Positions 8,661 through 18,150 of a DNA stretch of 64,000 nucleotides are shown here, piece by piece. The stretch comes from Halomonas sp. KG2 (lineage in GTDB: Bacteria; Pseudomonadota; Gammaproteobacteria; Pseudomonadales; Halomonadaceae). The stretch covers positions 2,108,001-2,172,000 of the forward strand of contig CP098528.1 of assembly GCA_030440445.1 (NCBI GenBank). The letters run 5' to 3'. Both the position numbers and the translations under genes were made by a program. A model generated the notes under the pieces. It was given only the letters and a program-made list of their open reading frames with translations, did no database searches and was not told the DNA's origin. Every line of letters begins with the position of its first letter. The first letter of the stretch is position 1.

Positions 8661-9795
8661 GATGGTTCTTCACGTGAAGTAGTGTATGTAAAATATCGTG
8701 CAAGGGATCGCCTGGTTCTGGCTCGAGTTTTAGAGAAAGTAATTGTTCTATTGAGCTATGAAGCTCATTGGAGATTAAGTCGCCCTTTGCAATATGATTT
8801 AAGCACTTTTGGGTTAATTGAACAACTAGTATCGATCTAGACGAAAATATTTTGAATTGGTCCTTCAGCATAGTGTCACTTGTCTTACCATACAATTCTG
8901 AAGGCTGCCATTTCTGTCCTGAGGGGAAGTTACAAGTAACAGCGTCCTCGTTTTTTACGCTGCCTGCGATCAAAGGTGAATGAGTGGCAACTAATACTGT
9001 TGTTATTAAGTCTCGTAGAGCTAGAGTCTTACGCATATCTTTAAGGATAGTTTTTTGCCACTCGGGATGGAGCGAATTTTCTGGTTCATCAAAAAAAACT
9101 AATGATCTGGCTTTAACGCAGTAAAGTGCCCCAAAGAGGGCTATCATATACGCCCGTTCACCTGAGCTTAGGTCAGATAAAGAAAATATTTCTCCTTTTC
9201 TCTTGATGGAAATTGTCTGAAGTGAAAGGCTTTTTTCATCAAGAGATTCCTTTATTTTAAGAACTTCAAAGTTGGATTCATTAGAAAATAAGTCTATCGT
9301 TATTTCATTAGGAATAAAGTCAGAAATGTTAGATTTTTTATTTTTCCCATATCTTAAGTGAAGCTTTATTTCTGAAGATATTCCGAGTCGCTCAAGACAA
9401 AATCTAAGTGCAGTAGGCTGAGTTAAATGTAACGATTGCGCATTTAAAATTTCGTTGACGATAACCCGGAACGGTGCAATGTCTGATATCATGTTATTGG
9501 CTACTTTATAGCCTAGGTAACAGATAGCTTCTTCGTTTCTTGTTGACCTCCAAACATCACGCGGGTATTTGTCATTATGTGTTCCAGATAGACAAATAAT
9601 TTGTCGAAAAGATTTTTCACCTAGGTCGATATTATTAATGGCAGTAGTAGTGGCCAAGCTGAAGAAACGAGATTTTCCTGTTCCATTGTTGCCGGTCAGG
9701 ATATTTACTTTTCCAACATGAATGCTGGACATCAGGTTTCGAAAACGTGAATCTTCAGTTTCCATAATATGCAAAATCCTTATTTTGGGTTTCAT
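8635..9795 (-). CDS. AAA/ABC-type ATPase, PtuA-like (Septu-type defence)
   Basis: This encodes 386 residues. It has Walker A GNNGTGKS at 35-42, the ABC signature-like LSDLSSGERA at 206-215, Walker B VFFDEPEN at 233-240 and the switch histidine in ATHS at 270-273. The layout is that of Septu PtuA and related retron or HNH-partnered ATPases. Its 3' end overlaps the HNH gene by 26 bases. No reverse transcriptase or retron RNA is seen upstream, so a plain Septu (type I-like) system is favoured over retron Eco7/Ec78-like systems. The upstream neighbour is the left end of an IS1182-type element; about 120 bases remain for a promoter. Confidence 0.82.
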   Translation of the reverse strand: MKPKIRILHIMETEDSRFRNLMSSIHVGKVNILTGNNGTGKSRFFSLATTTAINNIDLGEKSFRQIICLSGTHNDKYPRDVWRSTRNEEAICYLGYKVANNMISDIAPFRVIVNEILNAQSLHLTQPTALRFCLERLGISSEIKLHLRYGKNKKSNISDFIPNEITIDLFSNESNFEVLKIKESLDEKSLSLQTISIKRKGEIFSLSDLSSGERAYMIALFGALYCVKARSLVFFDEPENSLHPEWQKTILKDMRKTLALRDLITTVLVATHSPLIAGSVKNEDAVTCNFPSGQKWQPSELYGKTSDTMLKDQFKIFSSRSILVVQLTQKCLNHIAKGDLISNELHSSIEQLLSLKLEPEPGDPLHDILHTLLHVKNHHDLPRPIA

Positions 9796-9919
9796 TCTTC
9801 AATGCGATGTATATTTTTTCATTGTAACCCTATGTTGGTAGAGGATGAAGCTTATGGAGCGGTCTGCATCTGAAGTTCAACTTCTGGCTCGCCATTTGCC
9901 TCCGTATGTCAGTTCCTGG

Positions 9920-11603
9920 CCGAGGCTGTGTGAAAACGTAGCTGTCGCTATACTCTACCCATAAAAGATCGTGGGATGTACCGATGAAATGTTTCGTCGC
10001 AGGTAAATCCCGGTCCCAAGCTACGTTGTTTCCGGAGCTCCTGGATGATTTCGTTACAGAAGACAACCCGGTTCGGGCTATTGAGGCTTTCGTGCACGCC
10101 CTCGACCTCAAGCAGCTGGGTTCCAAAGGTGTTGATCCCTATCTGCGGGTAGGCCCGCCTATCACCCCGCTGTACTTCTAAAAATGGTTACCTCAACCGC
10201 TTGCAATCCAGCCACCGTCTAGAATGTGAGGCGCAGCGTAATGTTGAACTCATATTGCTAACGGAGCGCCTCGCACCGGACTTCAAAACGATTGCCGATT
10301 TTCGCAAGCACAATGGCAAGTCGATCCAAGCCACCTGGCGAGACTTTGTCTTGATATGTCGCCGTCTGGGGCTCTTTTCACAATCAGTGATGACCATTGA
10401 TGGCAGCAAGTTTAAGGTGGTCAACAATCGAGACCGTAACTTTACCTTGGCCAGGATGAAACGACGCGCAGAGGAAATTGATAAGAGTATTGAGCGTTAC
10501 TTACGCCAACTCGATGCCATGGATCAAGGCCCCGCTGTTGTCACAGAAGCGCAGGCGTAAGGCTTGAAGGAAAAGCTCGCCTCCCTGACAGAAGAAGTTC
10601 AGCAACTGCTATCCATTGAAATTCAAAGAATTGAGTCCCCTGACCAGCAAGTCTCTTTGACAGACCCTGACGCTCGCTCCATGACTGCGCGAGGAACGGG
10701 AATCGTAGGCTACAACGTGCAGACGGCTGTCGATAGCCAGCATCATTTGATTGTCGCCCATGAGGTCACCAATGTCGGCAGTGACCGGCGTCAGCTTTTC
10801 AGGATGGCAAAGAAAGTACGCGATGCTAGCGGCATCGATGATCTTCACGTTGTGGCTGATCGTGGTTACTTCACAGGAGAGGAGATTCTTGCGTGTCACG
10901 AGGCCGGTATCACGACATATCTTCCCAAGCCTAAAACCTCGCCGAACCAGGCCAAAGGTATGTTTCCCAGAGAAGCGTTCCAATACGTGAAGGAGCGTAA
11001 CGAATATCGCTGTCCTGCTGGGGAGCGCCTGATTTGGCGCTTCAAGAACGTCGAAAAAGGCCAGACCCTACATTGCTATTGGAGTTCGGCCTGTCCGAGT
11101 TGCTTAATGAAGCCGCAGTGCACCACGGGTATCTATAAGCGCATTAGGCGCTGGGAGCACGAAGAGGTACTGTAGGCGGTAACACTGGATCAGGCGCCGG
11201 ATATAATGCGCACCCGTCGTCAAACGGGCGAGCATCCCTTTGGCACGTTGAAAGCGTGGATGGGGGCGACACACTTTTTAACCAAAGGGCTTAAGAACGT
11301 CGGAACGGAAATGAGCCTTCATGTGCTTGCCTACAACATGGAACGCGTCATGAATATCCTCGGTTCCAAGGGGGTTAACCAGGCGATGCGATCATAGGGC
11401 CTTGATGCTCGCCTAGCTCTGCCATACCTGTAGTAGCCAATAGCGCTTGTTAGTAAGTTCTACCTAGGCTTTATCTCGACTAACTCATATATTGGCAGAA
11501 TGAATGAAGGCGCTCTGAACTGCCTTTCTGGCCCGTTAGTGGTGCCAAGATGGCTTAGCACTGTAATCGCCAACTGATTTTGGGTTTTCACACAGCCTCG
11601 GCC
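9920..11603 (+). mobile_element. IS1182-family-like insertion sequence, degraded transposase, intact terminal repeats
   Basis: The ends are perfect 20-base inverted repeats: GGCCGAGGCTGTGTGAAAAC at 9920-9939 and its reverse complement at 11584-11603. Between them is a transposase broken into four frames. No clear target-site duplication is visible next to the ends (left flank ...CAGTTCCT, right flank GTAATCT...). The element lies between the Septu module and the small antitoxin-like genes. Unmutated ends with a dead transposase suggest recent decay, or movement by an intact relative elsewhere in the genome. Confidence 0.85.
9984..11397 (+). pseudogene. IS1182-family transposase, broken by stops and frame changes
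   Basis: Four consecutive fragments (9984-10181, 10201-10560, 10564-11175, 11206-11397) add up to one transposase. The first has the family N-terminus (ATLFPELLDDFV, then NPVRAIEAFV). The second has DGSKFK with a probable catalytic Asp. The third has GYNVQTAVD and VADRGYFTGEEI, then a cysteine-rich segment. The last has GEHPFGTLKAWMG, whose Glu fits the third DDE residue. Breaks occur near 10181, 10560, 11175 and 11200. A single full-length product cannot be made. Confidence 0.85.
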
Positions 11604-11659
11604 GTAATCTGACTAAAATAGCTACCATTCTCTTTTTTACACCATCCTCCGCTTGAAGG

Positions 11660-11920
11660 TTATCCGGTTGCTCCAGCTTCTAACGACTGCAGATAGAGCA
11701 TAAGTTCGGCTGCTCGATCGGAAGCCACCAAATATTCGGCTGTCTTGTAAGCGAACACGTCTATAGGCTCTTCATGAAACCAAATCTGAGCCAGCAAGGC
11801 AGAGCCGCAGAGTCGTACAGCAGTCTCTAGTACTTCAATCGTATTTTTCTCTTTGAGCCGGGTATCTACCATAGGATCACTTTTTTGGCTTTGACGAGAG
11901 GTTGCGTCTGCCTTCAGCAC
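11660..11920 (-). CDS. MbcA/ParS/Xre-type antitoxin-like small protein
   Basis: This encodes 86 residues. Residues 28-86 match the MbcA/ParS/Xre toxin-binding layout: ETAVRLCGS, then AQIWFHEE, then AYKTAEYLVASDRA and a final LQSLEAG. The N-terminal 27 residues are polar and contain no recognisable HTH. It follows the related gene at 11940-12257 on the same strand with a 19-base gap, so the two probably form one operon. No RES-domain toxin is nearby. It may bind a toxin encoded elsewhere, act as an antidote for incoming elements, or be a DNA-binding accessory; which of these is unknown. Confidence 0.55.
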   Translation of the reverse strand: MLKADATSRQSQKSDPMVDTRLKEKNTIEVLETAVRLCGSALLAQIWFHEEPIDVFAYKTAEYLVASDRAAELMLYLQSLEAGATG

Positions 11921-11939
11921 TTACGATCAAAAGAGTCCG

Positions 11940-12257
11940 TTATGCAGGGCCGCCCCACTCCAAAGCAAGTAACACTCGCTGAACCTGTTTCGAACCAGAC
12001 TCAGCTTCGCAAAGCGCTATAGGAATTTGACCGTTCAACGCTTGGTTTGGTCGAGCAAGCCAGGCAATAGCAGTGTCTTTGTCTTCCCACACATCTAAAG
12101 CTAACATGCTGATATATGCGACTCTGCTTAGTCGCTCTAGCTTTTGATCTAGCTCGACTGTTTGCTGGTTTTTACCTGCTGTGCATGCTTGATTAGGCAT
12201 GACTTCAAGACTTTTCTGTTTAGGCTGCATAGATTCCTCTTCGGTCAACATCACCAA
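11940..12257 (-). CDS. MbcA/ParS/Xre-type antitoxin-like small protein
   Basis: This encodes 105 residues and is the best match to the MbcA/ParS/Xre toxin-binding domain in the window: ALDVWEDKDTAIAWLARPN, then ALNGQIPIALCEAESG and a closing VLLALEWG. The typical family ending is a glycine after the last helix, as here. There is no HTH, so it lacks the usual promoter-binding half of an Xre antitoxin. It is first in a two-gene leftward operon with the paralogue at 11660-11920. Its start region faces the serine recombinase gene, and an 18-base dyad lies in the shared upstream region. Confidence 0.65.
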   Translation of the reverse strand: MVMLTEEESMQPKQKSLEVMPNQACTAGKNQQTVELDQKLERLSRVAYISMLALDVWEDKDTAIAWLARPNQALNGQIPIALCEAESGSKQVQRVLLALEWGGPA

Positions 12258-12326
12258 CTACATGACAACAAGTTTTTATTCCCTTTCAGATGTATAGAAT
12301 AGAATTTAGTCGAGCACAGCATAGAG

Positions 12327-12344
12327 AACAAACGACCGTTTGTT
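12327..12344. promoter_or_regulatory. 18-base dyad between divergent antitoxin-like and recombinase genes
   Basis: AACAAACGACCGTTTGTT is a perfect 7-base inverted repeat around GACC, located 70 bases upstream of one gene and about 100 bases upstream of the other. It could be an operator for either gene or a recombinase binding half-site. A role is inferred from position only. Confidence 0.35.
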
Positions 12345-12442
12345 GAACGTTGCCAAAGCACCCGCCAAAAATTCTCAATTTGCTTGTTTTACTGCAAAGA
12401 AACTCGTACAACTATCTATGAACAGATTAGGTACCTTTTCTT

Positions 12443-13006
12443 ATGATCATAGGTTACGCACGGGTCAGCACCCAGGATCAGCATCCTGAGCTTCAGCTTG
12501 ATGCGCTGACGAATGCTGGGTGCGAGCAGATCTTCCAAGAAAAAATGACCGGGACGCTCAGGGAGCGACCTGAATTGTCGCTATGCCTGCGTACACTCAG
12601 GAAGGGCGACACTCTGGTGGTCTGGCGGCTGGATCGACTTGCCCGCTCACTAAAGGATCTCGTCGAAATTATCGAAGAGCTTCATGAGCGTGAGATTGGC
12701 TTTCGGTCGCTGACGGAATCCATCGACACCACCAATGCCAGCGGGAAGCTGATCTTCCATATTTTTGGCGCGCTGGCCGAGTTCGAGCACAGCTTGATTA
12801 CCGAACGCACAAAGGCAGGGCTTACCGCAGCGCGCGCGCGCGGTCGTAAAGGTGGCCGTCCACCGGCCATGTCGGCGTCGGATATCAAGAAAGCTGCGGC
12901 CATGCTGGTCGACCCTATAATCACGAAAGCCGATGTGGCCAAGCATTTTAAAGTGAGCCGAACGACCCTGAATGCCTCTCTCAAGCGCCAAGGATATTCG
13001 CTTTAA
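12443..13006 (+). CDS. Serine recombinase of the resolvase/invertase family
   Basis: This encodes 187 residues. The N-terminal catalytic domain begins MIIGYARVSTQDQ, with the nucleophilic serine at position 9. Then come DTLVVWRLDRLARS with its catalytic arginines, GKLIFHIFGALAEFE, and the arginine-rich linker TKAGLTAARARGRKGGRPP. The C-terminus is a small HTH (ITKADVAKHFKVSRTTLNASLKR spans roughly residues 161-183). The length and layout match Tn3-type resolvases and DNA invertases. It reads toward the Type ISP gene 53 bases downstream, so it may be a mobility or inversion partner of that gene or a relic of a transposon that brought it. No invertible segment with paired repeats was found around it by eye. 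Confidence 0.85.
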   Translation: MIIGYARVSTQDQHPELQLDALTNAGCEQIFQEKMTGTLRERPELSLCLRTLRKGDTLVVWRLDRLARSLKDLVEIIEELHEREIGFRSLTESIDTTNASGKLIFHIFGALAEFEHSLITERTKAGLTAARARGRKGGRPPAMSASDIKKAAAMLVDPIITKADVAKHFKVSRTTLNASLKRQGYSL

Positions 13007-13059
13007 CTTTTGCGTTTAATAACGACAGACAACTTATTGAAATTGTAATAGGACAGAAC

Positions 13060-16000
13060 ATGACTGCTCTTCAAGGAATTTTGGCTCAGTTCAGGGAAAT
13101 GACCCTGAGCGAGCGCGATAAGGGAACCAGCTTCGAGAACCTGATGGTTCAATACTTCAAAACGGAGCCCTTCTACAAAGAGCAGTATGCGGATGTGCTG
13201 TCCTACTTTGACTGGGTTAATCGATACGGTGCTGATCTTGGGATCAGCACGAAGAAAGACACCGGTATTGATTTAGTGGCGATCACCTCTAATGGTGAGT
13301 TTCATGCCATCCAGTGTAAAAACTATTCGCCGGACCATACGATTAGCAAAAGTGATATAGACAGCTTCTTTACGGCGTCCGGAAAAACGTATTTCAGTCA
13401 CCGAATCATTGTTGCTACGACGGATAAGTGGACGGATAACGCTCAGGACTCTCTGGAGAGCCAGCATCCACCCGTTTCTCGGATCGATCTGCACAATCTG
13501 GAAAACAGTGTCATCGACTGGTCGCAGTACCATGAAAATACCAAACCTGTTCTGAAAGCGCAGAAGCAGCTACGTGAACACCAGATTACCGCCCTTAATA
13601 GCACGATCAAGGGGTTGAATGCCGCCGATCGTGGCAAGCTGATTATGGCCTGTGGTACGGGCAAAACGTTCACTTCGTTAAAGATCGCTGAAGCACTCGC
13701 TGGTAAGGGTAAACGGGTACTGTTCCTTGTCCCCAGCCTTTCTCTGTTGGGCCAGTCACTGACCGAATGGACACAGGAGTCCGCGGTTCCCTTGAAAAGC
13801 TTTGCGGTCTGTTCAGACAGTGATGTTGGAAAGCGCCAAGGTAAGAATGATGATCGCGTGATTGCTGGTATCAGTGATCTGCAATATCCAGCTACCACCA
13901 ACGCGGCATCTCTGCAAAAGCACATTGGTCTTCATCACAGCGATGAGGCGATGACGGTGGTGTTCTCTACCTATCACTCCATTGGGGTGTTAAATGAAGC
14001 TCAGACGACGGGTACGAAGCCGATACTCGCCTTTGATCTGATCATCTGCGATGAGGCACACCGTACAACAGGTGCCACCTTTGAGGGTGAAGAGGAATCT
14101 GCATTCGTCCGTATCCATGACAACCGTTATATCGAGGGCACCAAGCGCCTCTATATGACGGCTACACCAAGAATTTACGGTGATGATGCCAAGCAAACGG
14201 AGAAAGTCACCCTTTGCTCGATGGATGACAAGTCGCTGTATGGTGAAGAATTGTATGTCATCTCCTTCTCGGAAGCGGTCTCAAGAAAGCTGCTAGTGGA
14301 CTACAAAGTGATCGTGTTGGCGGTGGAAGAAGCGCACGTTAACCGACGTTTACAAAGCCTGCTGAAAGACGCCGACAACTCGCTGAAAGTGGATGACGCG
14401 GCCAAGATCGTGGGGTGCTGGAAGGCATTGTCCAAGCAGGGACTGGTGGAGACGATGGGACAGGAACCCAACCCGATGAAGCGGGCGGTGGCGTTCTGCC
14501 AAGTCATTGATAAAGAGTATAAAGGTAAGAACCACAAAGTTAGCTCTAAGCTGATCTCGGAGATGTTTGGCGCCGTAGTGGCTCAGTACCAGGAAGCAGA
14601 AATCGAGTCACTGCGAGAAAAAGACCCTGATGCTTTGCTAGATAAGGCATTGACCATGGCCTGTGAAGCAGAGCACGTTGATGGCGGTATGAATGCCAGT
14701 GAGAAGGAAGCCAAACTGGAGTGGCTGAAAGCCACCACCGAGGACAACACCTGCCGTATTTTGTCTAACGTGCGCTGCTTGTCTGAAGGCGTTGATGTGC
14801 CAGCACTCGATGCGGTGTTGTTCCTGACCCCGCGCTCTTCTCAGGTGGATGTCGTGCAGTCTGTGGGGCGTGTTATGCGTCTAGCCCCAGGGAAAGAGTT
14901 AGGGTATGTCATCCTGCCGGTGGTCATCCCTGCCGGTGTTGAGCCGGAAGAAGCGCTGAACAGCAACGAGACCTATAAGGTGGTATGGCAGGTGCTAAAC
15001 GCACTGCGGTCTCACGATGACCGTTTTGATGCCATGATCAATAAGCTGGAATTTAACGGCAGTATGCACTCCAAGATGGAAGTGGTGGCCGTTGCGGATA
15101 AGGTGGCACCCAAAGCGACTCGAAAATCCAAAAAAGAGCGCACGGCCGGTAAAGCCCGTGATGGTCGCTCGATTGGTTCTAGAGATCCTAAGCCGTCACC
15201 TGAACAGGCCGAGATGGTCTATGAGATCGGTGATATAGAGCGTGCTTTATACGCCAAGATCGTCAAAAAGTGCGGCAACCGGCACCATTGGGAAGACTGG
15301 GCCAATGACATCGCAAAGATAGCCAACACCCATATCGACCGCATCCAGGCGATTCTGGAAGATGACAGCAATACTGAAGAAATAGAGGCGTTCAACGCAT
15401 TCGCCCATGAGCTGCGTGACGATCTGAACAACAGCATCCCTGATGCTGAAATTATTGAAATGCTCGCTCAGCATCTGATTACCAAGCCGGTGTTTGACGC
15501 TCTGTTTGAAGAATATAGCTTCGCCAAACACAACCCTATGTCTCAGGCGATGCAGCAGGTGCTAGATAAACTGCAAGAGCACAGCCTAGATAAAGAGCGC
15601 AGCACACTGGAGTCGTTCTACGCGTCGGTGAAAATGCGAGCTGAAGGCATTAACAGTGCTGAAGGTAAACAGCGAATCATCGTGGAGCTGTACGACAAGT
15701 TCTTTGCCAATGCCTTCCCGCGCATGACGGATCGACTGGGGATCGTCTACACCCCGATTGAGGTGGTGGATTTCATTCTTCATTCGGTTGAAAACATTCT
15801 GAAAACCGAGTTCAACAGCAGCATGGCGGATGAGAACGTCCATATCTTGGATCCGTTCACTGGTACCGGCACCTTTATTACGCGGCTGTTGCAAAGCGGC
15901 ATCATTCCGGCGGACCGACTACCCCATAAATACAAGCACGAGATCCACGCCAATGAGTTGGTTCTGCTGGCTTACTACATTGCAGCGATCAATATTGAAG

Positions 16001-18048
16001 CTACTTACCACGGTATCCTGACGGGCAATGTCAGTGGCGATAAGGATGACCTGATTTTTGAGCCAGAGTATGAGCCGTTCACTGGCATCTGCCTGACCGA
16101 CACTTTCCAAATGGGCGAGAAGGCCGATATGGTCGATGAGCTGCTGGAAGAAAACAGCGCTCGCCGCAAACGGCAGCAAGCCTTGGATATCCGTGTAATT
16201 GTAGGCAACCCGCCGTATTCAGCAGGCCAAACTAGTGAAAACGATAATAATAAAAACATCAATTACCCTTTGCTGGACGAGCGCATTCGCACCACCTACG
16301 TAAAACGGTCCGGTGCTGTACTTTCAAAAGGATTGTACGATAGCTACATCCGTGCAATTAGGTGGTCTTCAGATCGAATTAAGGACCGAGGAGTCATCGG
16401 CTTTGTTACCAACGGCGGCTTCATCGAGGCGAATACGGCAGATGGTTTGCGCCGTTGTCTGTCAGAAGAGTTTAGCAACCTGTACGTGTTTCATTTGCGG
16501 GGTAATCAGCGCACGTCGGGCGAGCGTTCACGCAAGGAAGGCGGGAAAATCTTTGGTTCAGGTAGCCGCGCTCCGATTGCGATCTCTATCCTGGTTAAGA
16601 ACCCGCAGGCCAAAGAGCACGGCAAGATTTATTTCCATGATATTGGTAATTACCTGACCCGTGAGCAGAAGCTGGAGATCGTCTCTGAGTTCGGCAGCAT
16701 TGGAGGCATCACTCAACAAGCAGGTTGGCAGACGGTAGAGCCCGATGAGTTTGGTGACTGGTTGAATCAGCGTGATCCCTTCTTTGATACCTACATGGTA
16801 TTGGGGGAGAAAAAAGAAGACGATATGAAGGTCTTTGAAAATTTCTCTCAGGGAGTTTTAACTGCACGAGATTTTTGGGTCTACAATGCCAGCCGGGTCA
16901 AGCTAGAAGGCAACATGAGTCGCATGATTGACTTCTACAACGATGAAGTGGAGCGGTTCAACGCTGCTCATCCCGGTTTAGATAAAAAGAGTCGTGAAGT
17001 CGCTTTGAATGACTTTATCGATACTAATCCCGAGTGTATTAGCTGGACTCGATCTTTGAAACAGGAGCTTGCTAAGAATCGCACGTTTAACTACCAGCAT
17101 GAATGTACAATAACCTCGTTGTACCGTCCATTCTCTAAACGCTGGATGTATTTCAATCGTACCTTGAATGAAATGGTTTACCAGATGCCGAGAATCTTTC
17201 CCGAGGCTGGGACTGAGAATTTGGTGATTCATGTCTCTGGTGTTGGTGCTCGCTCATTTTCTGCATTTGTTACAAATTGCGTGCCATGCTTTGATAATAT
17301 TGAGAAAGGGCAGGCCTTTCCATTATATTTGTATGAGTCAAAGCAAAATCAGCGGGATGATTTGCTGTCGCAGGGCAATGAAATCGGCTATGAACAAAGA
17401 GATGCCATCACAGATGATGCACTTGAGCACTTCCAGTCCGCTTACCCTAATGCCACCATCATCAAGGAAGATATTTTCTATTATATCTATGGCCTGCTGC
17501 ACAACGAAGACTTCCGGGAACGCTACGCCGACAACTTGAGTAAGCAGTTACCACGCATTCCACGCCTGAAACAGTATGAAGATTTTGCAGCCTTCGCTCA
17601 GGCCGGTCGTGATCTGGCTGTGCTGCATTTAGATTACGAAACCCTTGACTTGAACACCCAAGCTACGCTTTCAGGCTCACTGGGGTTACGTGTGACGGAG
17701 CAAGGGGTCAAAGGTGGCCAGGATGTCGACTTCACCGTGACCAAGATGAAGTTTGCTAAAAGAGGTGACAAATCCAAGGTTATCTACAACGGCAAAATCA
17801 CCATCGAGAACATTCCTGAAGACGCTTATGACTATGTGGTTAACGGTAAGCCGGCTTTGGAATGGGTGATGGAGCGTCAGGCAGTCACTACTGATAAGAA
17901 GTCCGGCATCGTCAATGATGCCAACGACTGGGCTATCGAAACTATGGGCAATGCTCGCTACCCACTTGAGCTGTTCCTGCGGGTAATTACGGTCAGCCTC
18001 AGGACTCAGGCGATCGTCAGGAACCTGCCGAAGTTGGATATCTTGTAA
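13060..18048 (+). CDS. Type ISP restriction-modification enzyme (single polypeptide)
   Basis: This encodes 1662 residues with the full Type ISP layout. An Mrr-like nuclease occupies the first 150 residues (Asp71 in TGIDLVAI, then Gln85 and Lys87 in IQCKN). An SF2 translocase follows (Walker A GTGKT 199-203, DEAH 331-334, motif VI around QSVGRVMR 600-606). A basic linker near 690-720 leads to an N6-adenine methyltransferase (DPFTGTG at 931-937, NPPY at 1050-1053) and a C-terminal target-recognition region of about 450 residues containing LYRPFSKRWMYFNRT. LlaGI-type enzymes methylate one strand of an asymmetric site and cut DNA when two translocating enzymes collide. All motifs look intact. The serine recombinase gene just upstream is in the same orientation; the recombinase block downstream is convergent. 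Confidence 0.92.
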   Translation: MTALQGILAQFREMTLSERDKGTSFENLMVQYFKTEPFYKEQYADVLSYFDWVNRYGADLGISTKKDTGIDLVAITSNGEFHAIQCKNYSPDHTISKSDIDSFFTASGKTYFSHRIIVATTDKWTDNAQDSLESQHPPVSRIDLHNLENSVIDWSQYHENTKPVLKAQKQLREHQITALNSTIKGLNAADRGKLIMACGTGKTFTSLKIAEALAGKGKRVLFLVPSLSLLGQSLTEWTQESAVPLKSFAVCSDSDVGKRQGKNDDRVIAGISDLQYPATTNAASLQKHIGLHHSDEAMTVVFSTYHSIGVLNEAQTTGTKPILAFDLIICDEAHRTTGATFEGEEESAFVRIHDNRYIEGTKRLYMTATPRIYGDDAKQTEKVTLCSMDDKSLYGEELYVISFSEAVSRKLLVDYKVIVLAVEEAHVNRRLQSLLKDADNSLKVDDAAKIVGCWKALSKQGLVETMGQEPNPMKRAVAFCQVIDKEYKGKNHKVSSKLISEMFGAVVAQYQEAEIESLREKDPDALLDKALTMACEAEHVDGGMNASEKEAKLEWLKATTEDNTCRILSNVRCLSEGVDVPALDAVLFLTPRSSQVDVVQSVGRVMRLAPGKELGYVILPVVIPAGVEPEEALNSNETYKVVWQVLNALRSHDDRFDAMINKLEFNGSMHSKMEVVAVADKVAPKATRKSKKERTAGKARDGRSIGSRDPKPSPEQAEMVYEIGDIERALYAKIVKKCGNRHHWEDWANDIAKIANTHIDRIQAILEDDSNTEEIEAFNAFAHELRDDLNNSIPDAEIIEMLAQHLITKPVFDALFEEYSFAKHNPMSQAMQQVLDKLQEHSLDKERSTLESFYASVKMRAEGINSAEGKQRIIVELYDKFFANAFPRMTDRLGIVYTPIEVVDFILHSVENILKTEFNSSMADENVHILDPFTGTGTFITRLLQSGIIPADRLPHKYKHEIHANELVLLAYYIAAINIEATYHGILTGNVSGDKDDLIFEPEYEPFTGICLTDTFQMGEKADMVDELLEENSARRKRQQALDIRVIVGNPPYSAGQTSENDNNKNINYPLLDERIRTTYVKRSGAVLSKGLYDSYIRAIRWSSDRIKDRGVIGFVTNGGFIEANTADGLRRCLSEEFSNLYVFHLRGNQRTSGERSRKEGGKIFGSGSRAPIAISILVKNPQAKEHGKIYFHDIGNYLTREQKLEIVSEFGSIGGITQQAGWQTVEPDEFGDWLNQRDPFFDTYMVLGEKKEDDMKVFENFSQGVLTARDFWVYNASRVKLEGNMSRMIDFYNDEVERFNAAHPGLDKKSREVALNDFIDTNPECISWTRSLKQELAKNRTFNYQHECTITSLYRPFSKRWMYFNRTLNEMVYQMPRIFPEAGTENLVIHVSGVGARSFSAFVTNCVPCFDNIEKGQAFPLYLYESKQNQRDDLLSQGNEIGYEQRDAITDDALEHFQSAYPNATIIKEDIFYYIYGLLHNEDFRERYADNLSKQLPRIPRLKQYEDFAAFAQAGRDLAVLHLDYETLDLNTQATLSGSLGLRVTEQGVKGGQDVDFTVTKMKFAKRGDKSKVIYNGKITIENIPEDAYDYVVNGKPALEWVMERQAVTTDKKSGIVNDANDWAIETMGNARYPLELFLRVITVSLRTQAIVRNLPKLDIL

Positions 18049-18150
18049 TCAACAGCAGGGCCAAGGATGGCCTAGCTTGAACACTTCATAGGGCGAGTAT
18101 TGTATTTAGCGCTAAGTGGCGTGTTGCAGATAGCCGGTATCACTTCTTGC

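Noticed and set aside
8635..9795. Retron (Eco7/Ec78-like) instead of Septu
   Set aside because: No reverse transcriptase gene or msr/msd-like structure near the ATPase/HNH pair.
9910..11615. Target-site duplication around the IS1182-like element
   Set aside because: Flanking bases on the two sides do not match convincingly.
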